64,000 bases of DNA from Deinandra increscens subsp. villosa (GCA_039602395.1 JBCNJP010000006.1:44479279-44543278); one strand, 5' to 3'. Positions 9,850 through 23,200 are shown, numbered from the stretch's first letter. The notes: generated from the letters alone by a model not told the origin. Numbers and translations: made by a program.

Positions 9850-11099
9850 ATTCTTGTATCGTCTCCCTCCCTCGCCCTCCCCCCCCCCCAAAAAAAAAAA
9901 AACACATCAGTAACATGAATCTACAAACATGTGCAGATGCTTAACCTCAACATTCCTAGCATATAAATAACTAATTTAGCATGCTCCCACAGTCATTTAA
10001 GAAGGTAAATAACTACATTAGCATAAGAATGGGGTGAAATGAATGGAGGGGATTTCTGCAATATATACCCATTCCTAATTAATTCTGTATGAAACAAAAT
10101 TTCTGCAATATATACACTAATACAGGGATCCCAAGTTAAACGTGTATCAATAATAAACAAGACAAACAATTTTATGAAAACATATTGTAATTAATGAAAC
10201 GAAATAACTTGACAATTACCATCTTCTGGACTGATTGGTCTCCTAAATTACATGGAACTTCTGAAGAATTGCTAGCACTGTCTGTTGAAGCTATTCGTTG
10301 TTGAAGCTCCATGGAAGATGAGAATAATATAGATGAGAAAGAAGACCTAGTTATTCGCCGGAGGCGTTTAATTAGAAATTTTTAGATAAAGTGAGAGGAA
10401 AAACTATCAGATGAATCGATAATAAGTAAATTTAGTTCGAAATTTTGGGTGAAATTTGAACTAATGGTGGGAAATTTAAATTTTTTGGTGAAATTTTTTA
10501 ATTAAAAGGGGGGGGGGGATTGTTCAAACTGATAATAAAACCCAAAATTAATTTAAACAATATGTATATAAAACATAATTAACTAATTAATTAAATGTCT
10601 CCACGTGGCTCTTCTGGCGGGTTATTCTTCAAGATGAACTTCATCATCCAGTTCGTAAAAGTCTTCAAGTGCCTCTTCTTGTGTAAGTAATAATCGAACG
10701 CCCAATTCCAGAAGGCTTCCTCCTCCCAGAGCTTGAGCAGGAGCTTCATCCTCTTGAGGTGTTGAAATAATGAGATTGTGAAATTGTACGAGTACATCAA
10801 TTATGGTTGACATAACTATGATCCTTTAAGCAGATATGGACGACGATCGGAGTTAAAAGCCGTAACAAAAATTATGTTTTAATATTAATTTTATTACTTT
10901 CTTTTAGATATAATAAACAAGATTTTACTAACACATGCTTTGTGGCCGGGATAACGTAACTACAAAAAACGGTGACATTACTAAAACGCAAATCAAAAAT
11001 GAAAATGATAAATTACTATGCAATTCAGAACAAAAATACGAAAAGACCGCCATGTTGCGAATTTCTCATGTATAATAATTTTGTTTCCAAAAATATTAA
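9850..11099. other. Unassigned sequence with weak minus-strand exon-like ORFs
   Basis: It contains homopolymer runs (C10/A12 near 9880, G9 near 10511). Two overlapping minus ORFs at 10591-10813 read MSTIIDVLVQFHNLIIST… with an acidic tail, and have no recognised domain. Nothing else is supported. Confidence 0.25.
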
Positions 11100-11938
11100 A
11101 CGATGACCAATTAGGATGGTGAGGAGCAATTAGGGTCAATGAGGACCAACTAGACTCAATGAGGACTAAAAACTGACAATTAGCGTCATTTAGGATACTT
11201 TAGTGAAGATCAGTTATGGTCAATTAATATGGTCAATGAATACGAAATAGGACCAATTCAATGAAACAGCTAATTATGCTCATAGCTGTCGATAAGGACG
11301 GAGCATGAAGGAACATGACTAATGAGGATCGATGATCAAGTATGACCATTAGGACTAATTAGGGCCAATTAGTTTGAATGAGGACCAATGATACCAATAA
11401 GGGTAAATCAGGGTTAGTGATGGTCGATTAAGACTAATTAGGGTCAATGAGGACCCATTAGGACCAATGTTGGTCGAATATGCTCAATTAGGACCAATAA
11501 GGATGAATTATGACCTATTAGGGCTAGTTAGGACCGATGAGGGCCAATTAGACAGAATAAGTACCAATATGGCTCAATTTAGGTTAATGAGGAGCAATTT
11601 GGTACAATTTGGACCAAAAAGGACCAATTAGTGTTAGTTATCCTCAATAAGGACCAACTAGACTCATCGAGGACCAGTTACTTTGAAGTAAAACAAATTT
11701 GAGTTAATTACGCCTAATTGACCCCAATTGATTATAATTAGTCCTAAATTAGCCTAAGTGGTCGTAATTGACCATAAGTGATCTTCATTGAACCTAACTA
11801 AGCCTAATAGACTATAATTGACCTTCATTGGCCCTAATTCAACCTAAATGAGTGTTCACTGGTCCTCATTGGTCCTCATTTGTCAGAAATGACCATGATT
11901 GACCTAAATTCAGTCTACTGGTCCTCATTGAGCGTGAT
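11100..11938. repeat. Degenerate ~13-bp minisatellite that switches orientation
   Basis: From about 11100 to 11690 the sequence is built from variants of AGGACCAATTAGGGTCAATG. From about 11700 it is built from the complement, ATTGGTCCTCATTGACCCTAATT. The array resumes at 19806-20045 after the inserted LTR element. Unit copies are very divergent. Confidence 0.8.
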
Positions 11939-12592
11939 TGAAGGATCAAGATTCTTAACACTTAGTTAAGTTACAAGATTTACTTGCAATATTAACCTTG
12001 CGGAATTAAGTTTACCTTCACTTTACTTAAATGATTAACACTTGTGAATAATAGTTGTTTCAATAAATATAGTAACACACGAAGTAAAATATACTCGGCA
12101 CTCTTTGCATTAACTCAACAATATTACACAAGTCTTGCACAGATTCATACGTACAAATGTTGGAGAGGAGCTAAGCTATATATAGTGCTAAGACAAATCA
12201 ATGATAGTCATTGATTTTCATAAGGTCATCTAGACCGTTAATTACAAAAGTCAAACTAAGCTACCAAAAGAATAGTCTTCGATAAATGGGATGTATTGCA
12301 TGTGATTAGAAACATACTACTTTAGGAGAGTGGCTTTGATAGATTTAGAAGCAACCAGGAAGCTTTTGTAAGATTTGAAGATTGAAAAGACTTCACAGGA
12401 AAAGTCTGGTTGAACTCTTTATCTGGTAGATAATAGAGTTCACCCGGAATATTCGCATCTGGTACAAAAGTGCTTCTTCCGGTTGATTAGTCTTATCCGC
12501 TTAAAATGAGACTTAAGCTTGAACTCTAGTTCAGCCGGAACTGCTCCAAAATTAGACTTCAGCCGGAATCATCAAATGCTATATTCCTTACA
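11939..12592 (-). repeat. 3' LTR of the minus-strand element
   Basis: Begins TGTAAGGAATATA on the minus strand. It is about 88-90% identical by eye to 19157-19805. It contains the repeated words TTCACCCGG, TTCAGCCGG and TCCGGTTGA. Confidence 0.85.
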
Positions 12593-12606
12593 ATCTCCCC
12601 CTAAGC
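12593..12606 (-). other. Polypurine tract of the minus-strand element
   Basis: Minus-strand TTAGGGGGAGAT lies immediately 5' of the LTR start TGTAAGG, which fixes the element orientation. Confidence 0.75.
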
Positions 12607-13269
12607 TGATGCTATCAAATTATTTACCATATTCGAAGCTATCTTCAAAAATTAACTTGTACCAAAACTCCTTTTCTTCACCTTACTTCCCTAAAGGCTC
12701 TAATTCTATCATCAATGTGAGACAACTAACTCATGCTTGTTTTAGTCACCTTGAAATGCTGAAGTGCATCCCAATCTCTTTCATCCCATTGAATTTGAAC
12801 AAAGATGGAGTCATGAACAGTGAAAGTTCCATCTGCTCTATGCACATAAATAAAATTTCTTCTCTTCTTCTTCCCAAATAACGAATTTGATTTCACTGAT
12901 TGGCTCTTCTTCTTCGTTATCAGTGTCACCTTGGGACCTGAAGATTATTCCTCAATCCAGAACTGTGCTTTCAATGCACATCCATAGCAGGTGTTCAGCT
13001 CTGGTTGGGCATAAAAATTTTCTCAGCCTCACATAAATGTCAGTCAGTTGAATTGCATAGAGACGATCGGTGGCTTTGTGAGAATTTACAACAATTGTTG
13101 TGCCATCATCTATCTGGAAGGTGAAATCAAAAGTCGCTTCATCCACTGTCCATCCAGTAATCTTTTTCCTTGGACCTAACGGAGTTCTTCTTTTTGGTTT
13201 CATTTCCTTCATTCTCTTTAAGTGCATCAGCCTCTTCTTCTTTTTCTTGTTCTTCTCAATCTCAAAAAC
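12607..13269 (-). pseudogene. C-terminal part of the gag-like ORF, cut by solo LTR
   Basis: Coding continues from 16226 across the solo-LTR insertion. The frame enters at FEIEKNKKKKKRLM and runs KKITGWTVDEATFDFTFQID, RLYAIQLTDIYVRLRKFL and ENLLW-like residues to a stop near 12952. It then continues brokenly to about 12730. ITGWTVDEATFDF aligns with ISWRYDDQANVYMF of the plus-strand copy (about 23540), so both belong to the same family. The domain is unrecognised. Confidence 0.6.
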
Positions 13270-15320
13270 TGTGACACTCACTCCCAGACTTGGCTCCAGA
13301 AGGGGTCTTGTGTCAGACTTACTCATGAACACAAGGTATAATAGAGATAATAAAAGCAGCGGAAATTTAAAACTTTTTATTTAATATATAATGCCAAGTA
13401 GAAGTATGATAAGTTTACTACAACGGTTATCTAAAACTATATAAGATAACGTTTATTTAGATATCTATCTACATTACTATGCCAGCATGTCTATAGCTTC
13501 ATTCCAACAGCTTGCCCACCTCACCCTGCTCAGACTTTAGCTTTTCCCTTTATGTTTGGATCCTTAACGTCACCTGATACACATACTTTAAAGGATCAGC
13601 TTAGGCTGGTGAGTTCTACATTTTTTTCTTTCTAAAAGCGTTACCTTTTCTCGAAAGTTTATTCCAATGCTTAGTCCTAACGACCTCATTTATCAGGTAT
13701 AAAACATAACAGCGTTATACCAAAACATTAATTCATTCACATTTATCATATATAAGACACAACAGAATTATACCAAATCATTCATTCATTCATTCAACTA
13801 AGCATTGTCTATTGGAACCACGTTAGCTTCTCGGGCAACCGTCGTCACCCGAATATCAGTCATAGAGTAACCGTCGCTACCCCGGGGAACCGTCATTCCC
13901 CGCTTTTAGTTGTACAACCACATTCTTCCTTCATACATAGACAACCTTTTGCTTAGATTAAAACTAACCCCAAGGGTTATTTTCTTTATCCAGAAAACTT
14001 AATTTCCTTTCAAATCTTTACTTGAAAGAGTTTAACATCTTTATTACCCGTTCAATATAACCTTCCCAAAAAGAGTTTATAACAGGTTCTAACAACTTTA
14101 AAATAGTCATAAGCATTATAACAGTTCACGTATGTGTATTAACACAAAACAAGCACAAGGCATTTCAAATACTTTTCAAGTAGTAATATTGCATGTATAT
14201 CGGCCCGAAAACATTAAAATATGTAAACATTTAAAAGTGGGCTCATAGAACTCACCTTACTCTCTTAGGCCAATTAATTCAGTCAGAACCTCCTTTACTT
14301 CTTCCAATTTAAACCTAGTTGCGTATTGTATGGCGTTAACGCAAGGTTTTATAAAATAAACACTTCGTATGTTTATTTTAATATCTTATTATCTTCATAA
14401 TATTCAATTATTAAGTTTATTCCTTTTTAAAGGTCAAAATGATTAAAATGCCCTTTAGGCGGTTATCCTTTTCTTTTAACGATAATACGAAGACGTGCAT
14501 TCCTATAAGTAAAATCTCACTCCGGGATCGCCCAATGAGGTATGCTAGTTCCTAGTTGGGATTTATGGGACACCCCCGCTTTGCCAAAAACCCTAGTGTA
14601 CAGGCACTTACCCTTCCAGTCTGCACAAACTTCTAAATATCCGATTAACTCGGCATTTTAAAAACTTGATTATTTATCCAATTTAATTTCATATATACTT
14701 ATTATATATGTAAACATGATATTATACAAAAAATAAGCCCCATACCCTTCGGATTATTTTATATTAAATAATCATATTTAGAAACCTTAATTTAATGAAT
14801 TTCTTGTTTTATAATCCAAACTCATTTTTAATTCAAACCAACTTAGGGTATCATCCATTATAACATTTTATAATATCCTTTAAAAGATCAAAGCTTAATT
14901 CAACATCGTTTAGTCAATTTGGGTAGAGTAACGTTATGAAAACCCTAATTTTGACCCGTTAATAAAACCTTAACCAAACCTTATCCAATTGCGAAATAAA
15001 CTTATGGCTTTCTTAAAGCACATTATTTTAGGATTACCTACAAAAATTTAGACCCTAATTCCTACCCGGTCACCCGATTTTCACAAAACAAGCTCAAGAA
15101 CCCTAATTTTAACACATTATTAAAAATCATACTTAGAGATCAAATTTGCAAAAACTGAGAGGTTATTTTAGATCATACCAGATGAAGCTTGACTGGAAAA
15201 TTTCATCTCCTAACTCCTCATCGTTTGAGAGAAATCGACCGACGAAAATGCTAGTTCGGAATAGGGGTTTTCGGGTTTGTTTTCGTGAATTGGCAAGTTG
15301 TTTAGGCCGATCAGAGCTTG

Positions 15321-15330
15321 TATTTATACT
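15321..15330 (-). promoter_or_regulatory. TATA box of solo LTR
   Basis: AGTATAAATA on the minus strand, at the position equivalent to the TATA box at 2906-2916. Confidence 0.5.
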
Positions 15331-15467
15331 CATAGAGTGCGTCTCAGGCCCCTAACACGTCCTAGGGTGACTCATCTTTGAAATCGACACGTTATGGTGG
15401 TCAATTAGGTCAAAACGTAGCCTGCAAGTCGAAAAAACGAGTTATTGGGCAGATTCTGGTCGTAAAC

Positions 15468-15486
15468 GGGTCGCGGTACGCGACCC
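15468..15486 (-). promoter_or_regulatory. LTR palindrome, compensated relative to 2714-2736
   Basis: Arms GGGTCGCG and CGCGACCC surround a 3-nt centre. In the other LTR the arms are GGCTCGCG and CGCGAGCC, so the third base pair has changed from C-G to G-C on both sides. Confidence 0.6.
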
Positions 15487-16225
15487 ACTCTTCGCGACCC
15501 ACGACATAGTTTGGTAGTTTGGCAGTTTTAGCCCCTGGACTTCTATTTTACATTTTAAGCCCCTATACTTCTACGAACTGTTATTTTATGCTATAAAACA
15601 CTTAAGGGTATATTTTTAAAACACTTAAGGCTCGTTTTAGTCTCGTAACTTTTGTTTTAGGCTTATTAGCCTTGTATCTTTTGATGTGGCTATCATTTTA
15701 GGTTCCATAACCTTATTAAATATAATTCTAACATTCTCGAGGGTTCGATTACGTATATTATTATATATATATATATATACATATACTTACATAGTTTACA
15801 CTTTCTACTCCTCTAACTTTGCAATATTCATCATTTTATGTCACGAATCATGTTAGGACATATTCTTGCTATATTTTAAGCCTTAAAACACTTACGAGAA
15901 TTATAGACACGTATAATTTCCGTATGGCTTATAACTTTGCTTAAATTACGCTTTTGGCCCTTTTACTTTTCCATTGACTATTAACATGCATTTCTATACG
16001 TGTTTTCCTATCAAATGGTTTATGCTATTCAAATAAGCAGGTAGTCATATTTTAAACACGTATACGAGATGTAATCATCCGTGTCTCATCATTTCTAAAC
16101 CCATTTATCATACACTCACATGTTTTATTCATTTATTACCATTTCTAACACGTATTTACAATAAAGCACATAGGTAAACATATTAAGATACGTAATTACC
16201 TAGACGGAAATATCGGGGTGTTACA

Positions 16226-19156
16226 AAATCATCGACTAAATCATCAGCATGAGGCTTTCCTTTTGAGAAAGGAGAAGAGGGACCAGGGGAAAGTTTGACG
16301 GTGCAATTGGTGGAGATGAAGCAGAGGTTTCAGTTGGTTCCCTTATGGTGAGAGGAGGAAGTGGTTTGGGCCTTTGTGAGGGTGGTTTTCTGGTTAAAGG
16401 TGCACGGATCGAATGTTGAGAGGCAGTGAAGATATTAGACATGTCCAAAACTGATGTGGGTTTGGGTTTTGGACTGACATGAGTAAAAGGAGTGAAATTA
16501 CCAGTTCTGTATTTGGGGTTCTTGAGTTTAGTAGCAACCTTTTTTTGAAATGGGAGGAGGTTTGAAAGGAACTAAGGCTCTAGATTGGGATGATGATAAA
16601 AGTCCTAAAGGGTTAGGGTTTGGCTCATATATAAAGGAAGGTGGAGGTAATATATCTGCAAAGTCATCAGTTTCTGGTTTAAGAAATATATCAGTTGCCA
16701 TACCTAAGAATGTCTCTGAAGGCAGGGGCAACACTAGATTTTGATCGACAACGTATTCATCACCTTTGAGTTTTGATAGATAGAATCAATCATGCGGCGT
16801 AACTCTCTAACCTTTCATATGAAACACTTCTTCTTCAGATCTCCTGTTTCTGACAATCAGAACCTTCTTTACCTTCTTTAGTAACTCATAGTTTTCATCA
16901 TTCTTCACAAGTTTAGTGGGCATCCTTGAGGCTAAGTCAAGCAGTCTTTGCTTCTCATTCTCATTCATTCCTTCTAAGTTGTAATCTTTCAACCTCCATT
17001 CTACAGATCTTCTTTTTGCTTCCTCAAATAAGCTTTCAACAACCCAGTTTTTAGAAAATAACTCCAACTCCTCTTGATATTCCCTGGCTAACCTTTCATT
17101 TTTAGCTTCCACAACTTTGTTTAAAGGCAATGACTCTTCCGTTTGAACATCATTTAGGATAGCTTACATATTTTCCGCTTGAATGCTTTCTTCTTATTGA
17201 GTTACATGTGGGTTGTTGTGCATTGATGCCAGTGTTTGAGCTATATCCTCTGCTTCATCTTCCGGTTGAACTTCCGGTTGGTTTTCCAGTTGAACTTCTG
17301 GTTGAATGACAGTAGTAGAGGAGATAATCTCTTCTACATTCCATACATCCATAACAATGGGCTTGTTGACTTCAGCTTCATCATCAGCTATCACAAGCTC
17401 TTCAGTGGCCTCATTCTCACCTTGTAAGGTTTCACCAATGTCAGCTTCAAACACTTCTTTTTCTGTTTGCTCTTCAAGTACTTTATCTTCTGCTCCTGCT
17501 TTTCTTTTTGAGGCAACATCCTTCAATGATTAGGCATAGGCCTTTTCCCTTGGGATGATCACATCCTTTAATAGCCTTATTACCATGTTTATGTGCTCAG
17601 GTAATGTACCAGCAATCAATAGTGATGACTGAACCAATTAAGTAAGAGTGGGATCTTTGAATGGGGACATAACAATGAGTTTGATGCTCCTGATATTTTC
17701 CCAGCTCTCTTCAACATCAAAGGGTTGAACATTTGCTCTTCTGAATGCAGTCAGTCGAGCTTCAACTGGAAGTCTTTTAGTCTCTTCATTCTCTTGGTTA
17801 TAGGTAGCAGATGATAATGATGATGTAGGTTTCTCCCATAATTTGACAGGATCAGCTTGAACTGATTTGACCATGTCTGGGTTCAAAGAGCTAACATCAA
17901 TGTGCTACGCAGGGAGAGAACTTCTAGCCTTTGGTTAAGTTTGAACAAGGCCTGCAACAGTAGTGTTGAGAGCATCTACCTGCTGCTGTATAGATAGGTA
18001 CAAATTCATCAATTTTGGTAGTGTCAAACTGTCCTCAACTGGGTTTTTACCAGTATCCCTGGACAACACTGGCCGGATGTCAATCCGAGACTGACCAGGC
18101 CTAGTAGCCATGGCTTCTGGGAACCTGGGATTCTCTTCACCTGTTTTAGGTTCCCTTGATTCCAATGAAGGACCCACAGGAGCTGATTCATAGAAGATTG
18201 CCGCAAATTGGGTCTTACTTATGTTGCTGCTCACACCAGGTTCCAGTGGGGACAACTGGGCAGCAGCAACCCTTTTTGCTTGAATATCATCATCTCTCCT
18301 GAGATTCACTTCCAAATAGGAGTGGGGGATCAATGTAACAGGGTCCAAATCTATCTGGATGTTCTCATGTAATGAGGTTGGTGAGTTAATAACACCATCA
18401 TGTGGATTAGGATTGAAAGCATTGTCACTCCTAGGTGACAAGGAGAGTATGGGCGAGAACATGTTGGATAGGGATTATGCATACTTATCTAATGACTCCC
18501 CCCTCAAATGAAGGTTCATCCCTAAGAGATAATCCCAGTTTGGTTAACTTCCTCTTAGACTTTTTGCCTTGAGCGGGGCCTGAGGCTTGGGTTGGTTTAG
18601 TGGGCATAGGTGGCAGAGACCTAGAATCCACATGTTTGTGCCTTTTGAAAATGGCAGGGGGTGAGTCGGATGAAGAATTGGCAGGAGTGGTGTTCTTGGT
18701 GGTAGGCTTCTTCTTTTTGGATGTGTATGTCTAAATGGTAGAGGAAGTGGGGATAAATATGGGTTCAGTGACTATTAGTTCAATAGCCCTATCATCTTGA
18801 GCATGTTGCTCAGTTGCACCTACAACTTCCGTTTGATCCTCAGCATGAGAGGGTTCATCAGGAAATTTCCTTGGAGTTGGCAGGGGATGGTTAGTTTCCC
18901 TTCCAAGAAAAGGTGACTTGTGGACTACTAGGTTTGAAAAGGTCTTCTCATTGAGAAGCTTTTGCTACAAAATCTCACCACTCAAAACAATTTGAGGGTA
19001 CTCCTCTTTCAAAATACAAGTTAGGAACCTTGGATATATGTAAAAGTAAGATGGTATGACATTCAGTTATAGGGCATGAAAAATCAATTTAGAAAAATAA
19101 AAATTTTGACCCTTTACCACAACATAAAATGCAGATGCCTACTCGACAGCGAGTTC
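16226..19156 (-). pseudogene. Gag-like ORF remnant, N-terminal and central parts
   Basis: Read on the minus strand from the inner edge of the 5' LTR. It starts mid-protein with FYFSKLIFHAL, then YFYIYPRFLTCILKEEYP, the same FxxPRF box as MYPRFIQHIL in the plus copy. It continues through Ser/Pro-rich linkers to LPKLMNLYLSIQQQVDALNT (17935-18462 open), an acidic stretch with PEVQ repeats (17194-17526), a charged helical stretch (LAREYQEELELFSKNW, 16807-17130) and a Pro-rich segment ending at the solo LTR. Several in-frame stops separate these pieces. It is a member of the composite-family gag-like proteins and not functional as it stands. Confidence 0.65.
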
Positions 19157-19805
19157 ATCGAGATTCTTAAGACTTAGTTAAGTTACAAGATTTACTTGCA
19201 AGATTAACCTTGCAGAATTAAGTTAACCGTCACTTTACTTAAATGATTTACACTTGTGAATAATAGTTGTTTGCATAAATATAGTAACACACGAAGTAAA
19301 ATATACTCGACACTATTTACATTAACTCAACAATATTACAGAAGTCTTGCACAGATTCATGCGTACAAATGTTGAAGACGAGCTAAGCTATATATAGTAC
19401 TCATGGAAATCAATGATAGCCATTGATTTCCATAAGGTTATCTAGACTGTTAATTACAAAAGTCAAACTAAGCTACCAAAAGAATAATCTTTGACAGATG
19501 GGATGTATTCCGTGTGATCAGCAACATACTACTTTAGGAGAGCGGCTTTAGTAGATTTAGAAGCAACCAGGAAGCTTTTGCAGGGATTTGATGACTGAAA
19601 AGACTTCACAAGAAAAGTTCGGTTGAACTCTTTATCTGGTAGATAATAGAGTTCACCCGGAATATTCGCATCTGGTACAAAAGAGCTTCTTTCGGTTAAT
19701 TAGTCTTCTCCTCTTGAACCGAGACTTCCGCTTGAACTCTAGTTCAGCCGAAATTGCTCCAGAATTACACATCAGCCGGAATCATTAAATGATATATTCC
19801 TTACA
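19157..19805 (-). repeat. 5' LTR of the minus-strand element
   Basis: Direct copy of 11939-12592. Its inner end is truncated and joined to gag-like coding sequence without a primer-binding site. Confidence 0.85.
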
Positions 19806-20045
19806 ATAATTGGCCCTCAATCGGCCTAATAATAGACCCTAATTGCCCCTAATTGGTCATATTTGGTCCTCATAAGGCATCATTGGGCAAAATCGACCCT
19901 AGTTAGTTATAACTGGTCTTCATCATTGACCCAAATTGACCCTAATTTACCTTAATTGGTCCTCGTGGGTTCGTTGGTCCTAAGTGGTCCTACCTTATCT
20001 TCATTGGTCCTCATTGGTCCTAATCGACCCTAATTGATGTTGATT
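19806..20045. repeat. Continuation of the degenerate minisatellite
   Basis: Variants of TTGGTCCTCATTGGTCCTAA continue the 11700-11938 orientation, showing that the LTR element split the array. Confidence 0.75.
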
Positions 20046-20292
20046 AATTTTAAAATAAATTAATAGTATTATTCTAAACCAAATTAAATTATCAAAATTT
20101 CCCCCATCCCAATTTCAACTAAATGGGCAAACTCCAATAACTTCCTCTGTTTCAATTCTTAGGGTTCATTGTGATCCAGAAGAACTGTCGTTAGTATAAA
20201 ACTACATTTTCGAAAAAACAGTTACCCTCTATTTCTCTACAGGTTTCTAATTGACGATTCAAACCTAAACCTTACTCTCTAATTTCTCACGA

Positions 20293-23200
20293 ATGGCACC
20301 TAAATTGAATAGATAGGCTGCATCAAAGCCTACTCAACTGTTCTTCGCCAAACACAAAGTTGTAGCGTACTTCAAGAAGTCTGATAGGTCAAAGCTATTT
20401 GATGAAATGAACGATTTCCTCGAAAAATCCAACACTCAATTTGCTTTAACTGTGAATCCTGTAATATGCAAGCAGAGAATTGATGAATTTTGGGACTTAG
20501 CCAAAAAATCTGTTGATAGTCATGGTGTTGGTAAAATTGACTCTAGAGTCAATGGGAATGACATTAGTGTGACTGAAGAAAATGATCCGGAAGCCTCTGA
20601 AATTCAATGATGTAGGAGGTGATCCTGATTACAGGTCAAAATTATACTTGAAAACGTACAACGCAATTGGGTATTGGGGTGACTTAACTTGTGGGACCAT
20701 CAAAAAGGGAAAACTACCCTATTTTTGACGATATCTTGCTCATACCATCCTCCACTGCCTATCTCACAAGAAAATTGTGTGGAATGAACTTGCTGCACCT
20801 CAATCATCCGATTTTAATGGATTGGTAAATAGGCTCAACTTTAACTTTTAAAAAATGATGGAATCCTGGAAAATCTAAAACCTAAAAGGATATTTTACAT
20901 GTACCCTAGATTCATCCAACACATTCTCAATTGTGAATTTCCAAATCTGCAAATCTCTGATCAACATCTTGAACTTAAATCTTTTACAAGTAAAACATTT
21001 TCTAACATGCAAGTGAACAAAACTATTTTTCTTGGTAAAGACACATCACACCCTATGCCTAAAGCCAGGACTGCTCCTAAGCAAACTGCTCCTAGTGACA
21101 ACATTGTTACACCAACAAGTGTTGAGCCCACACTAGACCGACCATCCTCTTCCACTGATATACAAATTCCCACCAAAAGGAAGAGGATGTCCACATGAAA
21201 ACCACACCTAAAAATACCATACCCACTCCACAATCACCCAAAAGGAAGAGGACTAGGTTTCCTTAACTTAGACCCTCCACAGGACTACCTCAGAATGAGG
21301 GTGATATATCACATAGGCTATTAGAAGTAGATTCTGCAACCCTTATTGTAGGGAATATACTGATTGAGTTGGTTCAATCACCCAACCCACATTCTGCTGA
21401 TAAGGTGACTTGCAGTAGGGATGAAGCAAGTCAGGTGGAAAGGGCTGATACTACTCATGATGTCCCACTAGACCCTGAGGACAGTGCCAACATCCTTAAG
21501 ACCCAATCCACAGCAACTGTATTAGTCAGGGAACCTATTTAGGAACCTTTTATTGACAACAGGAATCCTGCGTGTTGAGCATGAACATGTCGGCTTGTTT
21601 ACCCTTCTTTGCTCAAAGATACTGGCAACACACCATTTGAGAGTAGCAAGACACTTACTGAATTGACGGTTCGATGTACAAAACTTGAAAATAAATTGGC
21701 AGCTTTCCGTGCAATTGTGAGAGCTCAAGGAGAAGAAATTGAACGGTTGAAGGTAGGATAATCTGTGAAAGCCACCGATAGGTAAGGTTGTCAACCATAC
21801 GTTGAAATGAAATTCACATGTCAAAGTAGATTTAATTCAAAATAGGATCTTGCACAGGTTGTCTTCATCAGACGTTTGATGAAGTTGAACAAGTTGATCC
21901 GGTTGAACAAGTTCATCCGGAGGAAGAAGGCCATGTTGATCCGGTTGAACAACTTCATCAAATGCAAGTGACTGCTGATAATCAGGTGATCACAAGTGTA
22001 ATGAGTGATCTGCAAACCACAAATGTGGAGATAGTTCCTGAAGCTCTATCTTTCATGAGAAAAATGATGATTAAGAATACTCTAAACTGCACTTGGTTAA
22101 GGAGTGCTCCATATTTGCACATCATTCTTGTTTTAAAGCCTAGTGCTCCATCTCTGCCCATCATTCCTGTTTTAAAGCCTTGTGCTCCATCTCGCCCATC
22201 ATTCCTATTTTAAAGCCTAGTGCTCCCTTGCTACTCCTGAAATAGAAAAGGTTGTTGAAGCTGATGTTTGAAGAAGATGGAGTCAAAGATAAGGTGTTTG
22301 CAACTGTTAAAGAGACAAAGCGTGTGGAGCCAAAGACTGAACCACCTGATGAGAACGATTTTTCTGCTGAAGCAATCAGATTCAGGAAAGGAAAATTGGT
22401 GATGTCCCAGTACCAATCAGATTCTGACAAGGCGTTTGTAGTTGTTAAGAAGACAAAGCCTTCAGCATTCATTGATGATCAACATGTATATCTCCCTGAA
22501 GATGAGGTAAAAATGATAAAACAGGTTGCAGATGCTGAGAAAGCTGAACAAATAAAAGGGGATGGAGACATGGCCTTGGAATTCAAACTAGAAGGAGACA
22601 TGCTGCATCATTGAAATGATGAAGTAATAATGGGTCTAATAAATGAAATCAGAGAAAGTCTATTAAGGAGAAAATGGCAACGATGGACTCTGAGAAGGAG
22701 ACAAAAAAAAAAGAATGGCGACAGAATCTGACAAGGAGATCAAAGCTGAACAAGAAAACATCAAACTGTCAAAAAACCTTCACAATGCCAAACTCCTTAT
22801 GAAGTTCATAGATATGATCATAGCCAGGGGATGGGCAACTCCTGTACAAGCAAATTTAATAACTGCTAATGAGTTATGCGATATGGTGTCCAGGGTTGTT
22901 CAAGAGGATGGTGAATTAAAACTGAAGGCAAAGATAAATGCTGATGAAAGGCAAGAGAAGATAAAAATGGAAGTTGACATACAGAAAATCCTAGAAAACC
23001 CTATGACAGAGAAAGAAGAACTCAAGCTTCTCAAATGCTATTTCATTAAGATGAGGGGGGAGGACCCAAAAAAGATCAATCCTTCTAGTATTAATAGCTT
23101 GAGAATTAGATATTCAAATACCATACATGAACAAAACAAAATCTCAAAGGAAACATGTGAACCAATATCATCAGGTGCATTTTCTGATCTGAACAGAACT

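Larger units (their letters stand above)
13270..16225 (-). repeat. Solo LTR of the 3-kb gypsy family
   Basis: On the minus strand it begins TGTAACACCCCGATATTT and ends GAGTGTCACA, a complete 2956-bp LTR homologous to 2371-5381. No internal sequence is present. The flanks AAAAC (13265-13269) and AAATC (16226-16230) match at 4 of 5 positions, fitting a mutated 5-bp target duplication. It lies inside the gag-like ORF of the host element, whose coding resumes on the other side. Unequal recombination between two LTRs is the usual origin. Confidence 0.85.
11939..19805 (-). mobile_element. Minus-strand LTR retroelement, gag-like only, nested solo LTR inside
   Basis: Two direct ~650-bp LTRs (11939-12592 and 19157-19805) bound an internal region containing only a decayed gag-like ORF. 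Reading on the minus strand, the 3' LTR is preceded by the polypurine tract TTAGGGGGAGAT (about 12593-12605). The left LTR ends in TG…CA. The right LTR lacks its last ~9 bp and is fused directly into gag-like coding sequence, so the primer site and the gag start were deleted. Flanks GTGAT (11934-11938) and ATAAT (19806-19810) could be a decayed target duplication. No pol was found. About 2.96 kb of the length is the later solo LTR at 13270-16225. Confidence 0.75.

Noticed and set aside
9878..9903. C-run followed by A-run
   Set aside because: Could suggest a retroposed poly(A) end, but no upstream retrogene or target duplication is seen. Likely simple sequence.
17194..17533. Plus-strand ORFs opposite the acidic repeat
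   Set aside because: Shadows of the minus gag-like relic, Ser-rich because of codon complement.
11934..19810. GTGAT/ATAAT as a proven target duplication
   Set aside because: Only 3 of 5 bases match; kept as a possibility only.
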